DNA from: Mytilus trossulus
Lineage: Eukaryota; Mollusca; Bivalvia; Mytilida; Mytilidae
Assembly (NCBI RefSeq): GCF_036588685.1
Contig: NC_086374.1
Location: 26,218,886-26,282,885, forward strand
Reading direction: 5' to 3'
DNA length: 64,000 bases
Part shown: positions 11,601 through 20,257 of the stretch, piece by piece
Layout: each line of letters starts with the position of its first letter
How positions within the stretch are numbered: the stretch's first letter is position 1
Program-made: the position numbers and the translations under genes
Notes under the pieces: model-generated
What the model saw: only the letters and a program-made list of their open reading frames with translations
What the model was told of the DNA's origin: nothing
Databases searched by the model: none

Positions 11601-14600
11601 ATCTATTGTAGAATCTGATTAGTCGACCAATCAAATTATGTGTATTACACATCATTTCATATTGTACAGATGAAGTTTTATTTAATGCTACAATCCAAGA
11701 AATGTTATCGCAAATGAGAAGGAATAATATTTTTTCCTTCCAAACATTCGATGGAACCTTTTTTCACGGGTTAAAATGTATTGCCGAAACCACAGCATTC
11801 AGTTCAAAAGTTTCCATTTTGTATGACGTCACGTTGATTTGCGAAAATCATTCATGCAGTTTAGCGGGATTTTATTTTCATATCAAATTTATACCCTTTT
11901 CGATATTTTTTCTTTATGTAATGCAATAGATTATTTGAATTAAGAATAAGGATGTATTTTTTACGCATTAATTAATGTTCAGTTTGTTTACGTCTTCTGA
12001 TATTGTACATTGCTATGTAACAAAGTATCGCCCAATCTCGTTGAAATCTCCAGGGCAAAATTTTGCCCTAAAAATCGGGTCATACCGGTTGTTTGAGTGA
12101 AGCGAATACAAGCGGATTCCAGTTTAACTTTAACTTTGAAGATCCGGTTACAAAAATACATTTTTCATTTAGGTCTGTCGCTGCAAGTTGTTCACATGTT
12201 TTACCATGCATTACATGTACATTAGGATCGACTTTACAATCAACCATTTGAGATATTTTTCCAAGGATATTTTATATTTACGTTTCCCCTTGTCAGTTTG
12301 AAAAATCTTCCTTTTGAATGTCGCTTAATTAATTAATTTGTTTTGAAATGTAGGATGCATAATTAAATTTCCCTAAATTTCCCACCTGTGCTCGTGCGCA
12401 CATGTGCACTTGTTCATGCAACGTAGTTCTGAAGATTTTTCATTTAAAACCTTTTTAAATGTTTCATTAAAGTTTATAAATGTATTTATTATAACTTAAT
12501 CTTTTGGACTAAATCAATTACATTGTAGATACAAACTGCTGACATGTACGAAAATAATTGTAAATAGACCGATTAATTTAAATACGATGTCCGGTACTGA
12601 AAATTATAGTTTACCTGTCACCAGAACAGGTAGTTTTCAGCTGTCCAACAACTAATTAGCCTTGATTAAAATTAGAAAGTATTGAAGTAGGGGTTGATAG
12701 TAATTAATCATCATGTCACTTTTATGACTGGAAATGTGGGGCTATTAAAGCAAAAGTTTGGGTCAAAAAGATCTTGAATTATATTAACCCTTTCCTCCAT
12801 AATGACGCCTTTTGACACCACCCCCCTTACTCCATAATGACGCCTTTTGACGCCTGTGTAGTACCTCAGTTGAAACACTTTGACTACAAAGTGTCTGCAG
12901 TTGACTTAATAAAGTTTGTATCCAATATGAAAAGGAATATCATAGTAATATCTGACTTAAATTTATTTGATGAAATAGTTGTTTTTCACAATGGCTTAAT
13001 ACTTCAAAGCATAAGTTCAGCATTTTATCAAAAAAATCCTATGCGAATCAAGTATGCAAAAAAAAAAATTCAATGGAGGAAAGGGTTAAAATGACTGAAA
13101 AAGTCTTGAAAACTAAAAAGTATATGACCGTTTCATGCTTTGCCCAGCCGGACTTTTAACGGACATTATACAAATGACTGGAATATATGACCGTTTTGGA
13201 AGCCTTGCATCCAACACAAATCTTGATGTGTTGTGAGTTGTTATATGATTTCTGTATATTTCAGTGAGGTTATCTGACTGTTTATGACAGTATTTTATTG
13301 GAAAGAATTGTCAGATATAGGTTCATTCTAGACTTATTTATGGTACACATTCATATTTGTGTTAACAAAGTCATCCTGACAGAATGTGTATGCATCTAGA
13401 AAACTTGATACGTTTATAGTTTGTTGATTAAGTTTGCACCATACATTTCATAGATGCCAACCATTACGATTTCTCCGTAGTTTTTCCGATTTTGGGATAA
13501 AAACTACGCTATTATGATCAAAGTCGAATAGTTACGGATTCCCAATCATCGCCCTTCAATTTTGTTAAACGCAGATTTTATCATTACTTTTCCGTCCTGG
13601 ATCGAAACTTAGGAAACAACAATGTAATACTTTCTATTTCTCGGCAGTTATCAACCTATTGTTGGGAACTAACTGACTTCCGAAAAGGCAACTTGCATTT
13701 TATGAAGTAGCTTTCACCCTTTCTCTACTTCTCCTTGATAAAACGAAAATGTATGAGTCGAGAACATCTGAACAATTAATGAATGGAATACATACTCCAG
13801 ACCAAGGATCCGGAAATTTTTTCACCTAATTTCGGTCATTTTCAAACAACTTAAAAGTTGATGCCCCTTTTCAAAAGATGATTGCCAAAATCACATTACT
13901 GCATGAGACTCATTATTAGTATGCTCATACTGGATCGTCATGTTCGTAGCATCAACAAACTTGTTTCACTGTTGCATCGCATTTACTTCATGGTTTGTCC
14001 TACCATTTTCCAAAAATCGATCAAGGGCAATTAAGGGAAGGCAACAGTTTAAAAATAAAATGATTTTAATGACTCAAAACGATAATATTCTCAGTTATCG
14101 CTTACGTTTCTTTCGATTCTAAAGTCAAAATTCAAACCGGATATACTGCGACAATACTAAAACGAACAATTCCGGACTCATTTCCGGGATTAGTTTTGTT
14201 TATCCAAATCACAGGAAATCATCGGCTTTTTAATATTTTACCTTTCATACATAGTGTAAGAATATTAATTAAAATAGTTGCATCAGCTTTATTTAGGATG
14301 AAATTATTTTAAATTTACGATTAATTGTCTAAATCTGTGGAAGAGAATTTCAAGCATGCATATTACATAGTAAACAAAGCACGTGTGTCAGAAGTAAAAA
14401 AAAAAAAAAAATTCTACAAAATTAAACAAGTTTTAATTTGATTTTAAATCATAATTGACAATTGTCTGACCTGTTGAGTAATTAAATAATGAAGCCAGTT
14501 CGTATGAAATTTTTATTTCTTTATAATAATAGTTTGGAGCTTGTGATTAATTGCCAGGTGTGAATTAAAAACACAGATAAAGAGATTAGCAATCATTAGC

Positions 14601-17600
14601 CAATAGCTCCCCGAGGCATTAATATAGTTATTAGGAGGGCCCTCAGGATTATAACACTTTATTGGAGTGGCAGTTTAATTACAGGAAGTCGATAACAAAA
14701 CAAAAATATGTTCAAAATGGCGATTTTGAAAGTCAATCTCAACGAAATGACCGAAATTATTAATGTTGAAAAATAAAATTTGACCTAAATCCCAATTAAA
14801 AGTTAAGGACATTATAGTTTCAGTTTAGGACATGACTGGCAAATATGACCGTTTCCGGACCCTTGCTCCAGACAACATGTTGAACGACAAATTCTAGGGC
14901 ACATCATTTTGCAACCGCTCGTCAGTAATTTTTATTGGTAAATGCAAGTTTATGAATGATTACTGAAAACTTTTCAAAAATACGGGAAATTTGATAGTTT
15001 GTTACTGATGGTGTCAAAAGGGGTTGGCATCTATGACATTTTTGTAAATGGGCAAAAAAATGACTGACATCATTGTAGGAAAATATTATCAAATTCAACT
15101 AGCTCTTGTTCTGTTGATAAAATAAGAATAATCCTGTTCTTGATCAACATGTATGTTTCTGGTCCTCAATAAAATAGTATGACCATAAGTCATGAGCAAT
15201 TCATTATACTTGCAATCAATTTTAGTTTGATATATTTGGAATCCAAGGCTTGCAATTCAGTCGGTTTTAAATTTTCTTTATTCTGCTTTCATAATGATGG
15301 GCAAGAGTTAGCAGATAAGTGAAAAACTAAGAACTTATAAAAAATCTGTATATAAGATAAAAACAGATCTCAGTGATGACCCACATATCGATTATCTGAT
15401 TTGCTCACTTGATGGATAAAATTTGAGGCTGTGTCTGAGTTATCTGTGTAGAATCCGTAAGGTTTTTGTCGTTGGTCACATAACCTATAAACAAATATTA
15501 ATGAATAGGGACAGTAATGAATTAAAGTGAAAGCAAAAAATATCAAAAGTCATATATGATAAATATTATATTTTACCCCCACATATAAATTTGGGCCTTT
15601 ATTGCTATCACTCTGTTCTTCTGTTCATTCGTTCACATGTAACAAATATTCTTCGTTACACTTTTATAAAAAAAAAACTACACAACAGTCACACATATTC
15701 TTGCTGAAAATTAATGAACTATTATAGTAATCATAAGACAGCTACTAATAAATTTCTTGTTGGAGTTTGGGTCATGTTGGTCAAGTATTTTGTAAATTTA
15801 TTTGATTCTGATCTGGCATGAAGTGGTCATATAGATTTGCATATGTTGCAATAGTTTAGCTGTGTATTCAAGTAGATCATCTACATCTTTTAATTTAGGT
15901 GTATCTTTTCCACGTGCTTTTATACAGGATCTGCTTACTTTTTCTAAATAAATGTTTGAAATTGATGATACATGTATCCCTAGAGTAAAGATTCACCTTA
16001 AGCTTGCATTTGCAGTTGTAAAGAAATACTGCAAAATCTATTAAAATCTATTTTTGAAAGGTCTGCAGATGACAAAATTAAATGATTGCATTCATTGTCA
16101 CTTTTCTCTACAAATATACTTGTACATATAAAAATAACTAGGTTTCATAGATTAAAATGAATAATTCCTTTGATTCTTTTAGCAGTACAAACAAAAAATT
16201 ATAAACAGAATTTTTATACAAAACTAACTAAAAATAAAACAGATCTCAGTGATGACCCACATATCGATTATCTGATTTGTTCGCTTGATGGATAAAATTC
16301 GAGGCTGTGTCTGAGTTATCTGTTTTTATATGTATACTATTTTTTTGCTGCCATGTAATAGTATGAAGTTTTCATCATCTGAAAACCTTTAATTTGGTTT
16401 CCAGACAATGGCTTTGGTAAAAGTGAATAAATCTCTAGGAAACAGTCTGCACCCAAATCTTGTCCAACTACTAGTCTGAAGACCAATATTTCAACATTTT
16501 AATTATGAGGCTAAACAAAGTTTTTGGAATACATTTCAAAAGTCTAGGGCATTAGCGGCTAAAGTAATGTTGCAGACTGATGAAATTGTACCACAAAAGA
16601 AAGGTTGGAGTTTTGATTGATATTTCGTGTTAACGTCCTTTGATATGCTGTTAGGATCTAATAACCATGCATTTAAGATTAAGGAAATTGGAACATGATG
16701 GGTTAATGTCAAATTTCAAATTTTTAAGTTCTTTGACAACCTATCCCCCCATCCCCCCTCTAAAAAAGACAATAACACTATGATGACTTTGTTAACATAT
16801 TTTCTGACTTAATTGGTTGATGGAAAATATACGAGGCTGTGTCTGAGTGGTCTGAATATAACGATAGTGTAGTATGTACATTGTACATTTTCTTTACTTG
16901 CTTTCAGAAAGAAAAACGTTTTAGGTTTGAACCATGAAAATCCTACAAATGTTTCATCCGCAGTGCAATTTACAAAAAAGCGCATAACTAAATATAGAAA
17001 GTATTTTTTATTTTGATTGATCCAAATTTCAATCATTGAATTTGATAAAAAAAAAAAAAAACAACAAAAAACACTTCCTGTTCATCTAAATAAAAAAGAT
17101 CTCAGTGATGACCCACATATCGATTATCTGACATGTTCCCTTGATGGATAAAATTCGAGGCTGTGTCTGAGTCATCTGCTTTATACCACTGATAAAAAAA
17201 ATTGCGACAGCGTAACGTTATAACTTTGTTGTTGTCTGAAGTCATTTGGTTTCGCAACAATTACTATCAGAGTTTCTGTGAAATTGGACCACAAGTTTTC
17301 ATACAACAAAGTAAAGTTGGGATTGATTTTGGGGTGTATTGTCATTTGATATTCCCTCAGAATCTAACCATGTATTTAGATTTTGGAAATTGAAACATAT
17401 TGCTAATGTACAATTTCAAATTTTCAAGTTATTTGCCAACATTTATTTTTCACCTGCTAAAAACAAAAACACAATGATGACTTTGTTAACATATTTTCTG
17501 ACTTAATTGGTTGATGGAAAATATACGAGGCTGTGTCTGAGTGGTCTGAATATAAAGATAGTATAGTACATATATGTATTGTTTTCCTATAAATTCAAAT

Positions 17601-18752
17601 GTTGCTCAGTAGGACATTAATTTCATTTATTTAATGCTTACACTACAATTTATGTTTGAAACAAGGAAAAATTTTAATCTGGAATGATATTGATTAGAGT
17701 GTAAGTCAGCAGTTGTTTAATTTATCAGTATTAAAACTCACAACAAAAATTCCCTCTATAAAAAAGGAATTGAAAGACTACAGATTTAATATATGTTTTA
17801 ATATATGTTTTGTGGTTCATTTCAGATACTCTGTTGATGTTAACTTAAGAGTCTTAAACAAGGCTACAGATTTGATATATATTTTTGGTTTGTTTCAGAT
17901 ACTCTGTTGATGTTAACTTAGACAAAGCTACAGTAAACAAAGATGCTTTCAGAGACCCAGCTCTGAAAAGGAAAGCAAGAAAAGATGCTAAAGCTAAATT
18001 TGAAGAAAAGTAAGTTTTTGAGTTATGTGTCTTTTCAGTAAACATTACACAGTAATATAGAGTGGGTTTTTAAATCACTATACCTTGAAACATATATTTG
18101 AAGAAAAGCAGATGTGGATTATTATTTTTAGCCTGAAAAAAAGCAATTTTCAATTTTACATATTTATTTCCTGAAAAAATGTTTGAAGTTGATGCATTTC
18201 ATCTGCTTGAGAGGACTTCAGTTTCAAAGCATTGACCCAAACAATTCTAAAGGAGGAAAAAATAATTTGATTTGGTCATTACAGTTTTGATATTTTGAGT
18301 CTTAGGCCAGGTTTTTTAAAATTTATTGGTTCATATTTTTATTGGAGAAAGTAACGTGAGTCGGTTTGAAATAAAAACTTTCTTGTCAGGCTTAGATATG
18401 GATTTAAAAAAAAGCTTCATCATCCTTACAAATGTTGAGTACCCTGATTTTGTCATTTCTTTGTTCCATATAATATGGCTCAGCTGTCTTAAACAAACAA
18501 TGCATGCCATTGTCATCGATGTTTATAAAAGTAAAAACACAGAAAACGAGTTGGCAATTTAAAAAGCATGCTTGTAAAGGCTTTTGATAGAAACAACATA
18601 CCATGCAAAATAAAGTTAAAATGAACATGATTTGTTTTGATCATTCTAAAAAAAAAATTTGAAAGCAAACATTTTAATTATTTTTTGTTTTATATATTTT
18701 CAGATACAAGACAGGAAAAAACAGATGGTTCTTCCAGAAGTTACGATTCTAA
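8594..18752 (+). CDS. RPL27: 60S ribosomal protein L27 (eL27), four coding exons
   Basis: Structural protein of the large cytosolic ribosomal subunit. Joining 8594-8674, 10902-11071, 17899-18009 and 18704-18752 gives a 136-residue protein with a TAA stop, the same length as animal eL27. Residues 8-27 form the KOW segment ([20 protein letters not shown]). The eL27 signatures [33 protein letters not shown] and the C-terminal WFFQKLRF are all present. All introns have GT donors and AG acceptors, with phases 0, 2 and 2. An AATAAA lies at 18760-18765, only 8 bases after the stop, so the 3' UTR is very short, as is common for ribosomal-protein genes. Intron 3 (11072-17898) is bloated by transposons and hosts five C/D snoRNAs. 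Identification is very secure. Confidence 0.96.
8766..8910 (+). repeat. Intron 2 direct repeat, first copy
   Basis: This block and 10190-10333 share CGCTTTATGTCCT, GACATTTTGAATGGACAGCA, a run of diverged sequence and GGTGAAAAATACAAT in the same order and spacing. Both lie in RPL27 intron 2, so this is an old local duplication or two copies of one dispersed element. Confidence 0.6.
10190..10333 (+). repeat. Intron 2 direct repeat, second copy
   Basis: Diverged copy of 8766-8910 in the same orientation. Confidence 0.6.
10481..10590. repeat. Near-perfect long hairpin in RPL27 intron 2
   Basis: Two arms of about 52 bases (10481-10532 and 10537-10590) are reverse complements with few mismatches, separated by the tetraloop TGAG. 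The arms include AAATAAGACAACG and GGATTAAA next to the loop. It could be a foldback mobile element or a hairpin-forming RNA. No target duplication was recognised. Confidence 0.65.
10902..11071 (+). CDS. RPL27: RPL27 coding exon 2
   Basis: Acceptor ATATTTCAG, donor AG|GTATAA. Encodes residues 28-83 plus two bases of the next codon and includes [13 protein letters not shown]. The open frame continues into the intron but no longer matches eL27 after MPTR. Confidence 0.95.
11163..13215. mobile_element. hAT-like non-autonomous DNA transposon in RPL27 intron 3
   Basis: Element 11171-13207. The ends are CAAGGCTTCCTAAAA and TTTTGGAAGCCTTG in inverted orientation. The flanks CATCCAAT (11163-11170) and CATCCAAC (13208-13215) form an 8-bp target duplication with one mismatch, the size expected for hAT. 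The subterminal block CAGCCGGAC occurs near both ends. No transposase frame survives. A TTAA-flanked element is nested at 12788-13085. Confidence 0.65.
12784..13089. mobile_element. piggyBac-like MITE
   Basis: Element 12788-13085, flanked on both sides by TTAA (12784-12787 and 13086-13089), the piggyBac target site. Ends are CCCTTTCCTCCAT and ATGGAGGAAAGGG in inverted orientation. The left end has an internal repeat of CTCCATAATGACGCCTTTTG. The 85-codon frame inside has no domain and is taken as chance. Confidence 0.7.
13448..15036. mobile_element. DNA transposon with 15-bp inverted ends, carrying a nested element
   Basis: TCATAGATGCCAACC at 13448-13462 is the perfect inverse of GGTTGGCATCTATGA at 15022-15036. 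The flanks share CATT as a possible 4-bp target duplication, which is short enough to be chance. No transposase frame is seen. About two thirds of its length is a later hAT-like insertion (13803-14865). Confidence 0.55.
13795..14873. mobile_element. hAT-like element nested in 13448-15036
   Basis: Element 13803-14865. Inverted ends CAAGGATCCGGAAA and TTTCCGGACCCTTG differ at one position. A perfect 8-bp direct repeat CTCCAGAC flanks it (13795-13802 and 14866-14873), the hAT size. Sub-terminal sequence CGGTCATTTT / AAATGACCG is also inverted. No coding capacity was recognised. Confidence 0.75.
15363..15447 (+). ncRNA. C/D-box snoRNA, family A copy 1
   Basis: Box C GTGATGA 15373-15379, D' CTGA 15396-15399, C' TGATGGA 15410-15416, D CTGA 15435-15438. 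The ends ACAGAT (15363-15368) and ATCTGT (15442-15447) pair to form the terminal stem. It lies in the sense strand of an RPL27 intron, the usual home of animal C/D snoRNAs. The D guide is TTTGAGGCTGTGT, one base different from the other copies. The rRNA target was not identified. Confidence 0.8.
16236..16326 (+). ncRNA. C/D-box snoRNA, family A copy 2
   Basis: Box C GTGATGA 16249-16255, D' CTGA 16272-16275, C' TGATGGA 16286-16292, D CTGA 16311-16314. The terminal stem AAAACAGAT / ATCTGTTTT is nine perfect pairs, the strongest of the five copies. Guide upstream of D is TTCGAGGCTGTGT; guide upstream of D' is ACATATCGATTAT. Confidence 0.85.
16767..16853 (+). ncRNA. C/D-box snoRNA, family B copy 1
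   Basis: Box C ATGATGA 16780-16786, D' CTGA 16804-16807, C' TGATGGA 16818-16824, D CTGA 16843-16846. The D guide (ACGAGGCTGTGT) is the same as in family A, but the D' guide (GTTAACATATTTT) is different. The terminal stem is weaker (AGAC / GTCT), so the ends are approximate. Confidence 0.75.
17097..17177 (+). ncRNA. C/D-box snoRNA, family A copy 3
   Basis: Box C GTGATGA 17105-17111, D' CTGA 17128-17131, C' TGATGGA 17142-17148, D CTGA 17167-17170. Short terminal stem AGAT / ATCT. Both guides match copy 2. It is followed after about 300 bp by family B copy 2, repeating the A-B order. Confidence 0.8.
17461..17547 (+). ncRNA. C/D-box snoRNA, family B copy 2
   Basis: Box C ATGATGA 17474-17480, D' CTGA 17498-17501, C' TGATGGA 17512-17518, D CTGA 17537-17540. 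The sequence between C and D is identical to family B copy 1 over almost its whole length, and the upstream 200 bp are also related, showing duplication of the snoRNA together with its flank. Confidence 0.75.
17899..18009 (+). CDS. RPL27: RPL27 coding exon 3
   Basis: Acceptor TTTGTTTCAG, donor GTAAGT. Encodes [17 protein letters not shown] through KFEE plus split codons at both ends. The upstream 45 bases (17813-17857) are a partial copy of the exon start (GATACTCTGTTGATGTTAACTT), a small local duplication at the acceptor. Confidence 0.95.
18704..18752 (+). CDS. RPL27: RPL27 coding exon 4 with stop
   Basis: Acceptor ATATTTTCAG. Encodes the eL27 C-terminus [15 protein letters not shown] and TAA at 18750-18752. 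Confidence 0.95.
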
Positions 18753-18759
18753 GTTAACA

Positions 18760-18765
18760 AATAAA
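18760..18765 (+). terminator. Polyadenylation signal of RPL27
   Basis: AATAAA eight bases after the stop codon. A following A-run and a T/G-containing stretch (TTTTTGTGTGAG) fit a cleavage site near 18780-18790. Confidence 0.6.
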
Positions 18766-19068
18766 TTTAAAAAAAAACATTTTTGTGTGAGAATATTTCA
18801 TTGCAAAAAGTGTTACAACTTACATGTATATGAGAAGACCATGTTTTGTATGATGTTGGTTCATATTGGATATAATTCAATGAATTTTGTTTTCTTTGCT
18901 AGGATACATGTGCAGAAACAATCGGTTTTCCTCGAAATTTTGACACAAAGTTTAAATTGATATGTCATACTGAAGTATGAAAAAAAATCCATAAAATATC
19001 AGTTTGGCTATTCCTGATTTTCATTTCTGTCCTATTGATAATTCCTAAATACCATGACTTATATAATT

Positions 19069-19460
19069 AGGCCAAATAAAAAAATATGTCTGTTTCCTGT
19101 TTCCCTACCGACCCCGACCCTAGATCTTTTTTTTCAATTCTGGAAAAAAAATCGTTTCCTGTCCGACCCAGATCCGTATCTTACTATGCCCGAACAATCG
19201 AAATGGCTGCTCCCATCACAAATGTGATACAACTAAGGATTAAAAAATGTCAGCACTGCAAGGATTATTCAATTAAAGCTTCTTTAAAGAGATTAAATCA
19301 TTTTGGGGTACAAGACCCTAACCAAACATGACATTTAAACCCGACTGCAAATCTGTCAGGGAGTGCAAAATTAAAAAAAAAAAAATTTAAAAAGAATCCT
19401 ACCTACCAACCCGGATTTATTTGAGTTGGCAGCAGGAAACAGACATTTTTTTTTTGGCCT
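19069..19460. mobile_element. MITE-like element with inverted ends
   Basis: Left end AGGCCAAATAAAAAAA with TGTCTGTTTCCTG, right end CAGGAAACAGACA with TTTTTTGGCCT, inverted to each other. The flanks share TAATT as a possible 5-bp target duplication. The interior repeats GTTTCCTG-rich sequence. The 81-codon frame within is not conserved with anything I recognise. Confidence 0.55.
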
Positions 19461-19499
19461 TAATTGAAAGAGGTTTATGCACCTGCTTTTTGAATAGTG

Positions 19500-20139
19500 T
19501 TGCTTGATGCATAGGCCTTTAAGGAAGTCACTCTAATGCATAGGCCTTAAAGGAAGTCACTATAATGCATAGGCCTTATAGGAAGTCAATATAATGTATA
19601 GGCCTTATAGGAAGTCACTTTAATGCATAGGCCTTCAAGGAAGTCACTATAATGGATAGGCCTTTAAGGAAGTTTTTTTCATGCATGGGCCTTGAAGGAA
19701 GTCACTCTTACTGCATAGGCATTGAGAGGTCACTAATGCAAAGGCCTTTAAGAAAGTCCACTTTAATGCATAGGCATTTGAGGAAGTCACTATAATGCAT
19801 AGGCCTTTTAAGAATTTACTAATGCATAGGCCTTTAAGGAAGTCACTGAAATGCATAGACCTTCCAGGCAGTCACTATAAAGTATAGGCCTTTAAGGAAG
19901 TCAATATAATGCATAGCCCTTAAGAGGTCACTAATGCAAAGGCCTTTAATGAAGTCACTATAAAGCAAAGGTTTCAAGAAGGTCACTATAAAGCATAGGC
20001 CTTGAAGAAAGTCACTGCTATTGATAGGCCTTTAAGGAAGTCAATATAAAACAAAGGTCTTTAAGGAAGTTACTATAAAGTATAGGCCTTTACGGAAGTC
20101 AATATAATGCATAGCCCTTAAGAGGTCACTAATGCAGAG
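19500..20139. repeat. Minisatellite, period about 29 bp, left part
   Basis: Tandem copies of a unit close to ATGCATAGGCCTTTAAGGAA followed by GTCACTATA, with many substitutions and 1-3 base indels. The array is split by the LINE at 20140-23995 and resumes at 24005. Short open frames across it are by-products of the repeat. Confidence 0.9.
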
Positions 20140-20257
20140 TGTCCTGTTAATCAATGTATATGTCAGCTTTCGGTTTCAAAGATCTGTCCAAAGTGTACAT
20201 CATGTGCTTATGTTTCACTATATATTCATTTTAAGTTTTGATAGTTTTGACTGATCA

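Noticed and set aside
12837..13094. 85-codon frame inside the TTAA-flanked element
   Set aside because: No domain, and it covers nearly the whole MITE including its inverted end. Taken as chance.
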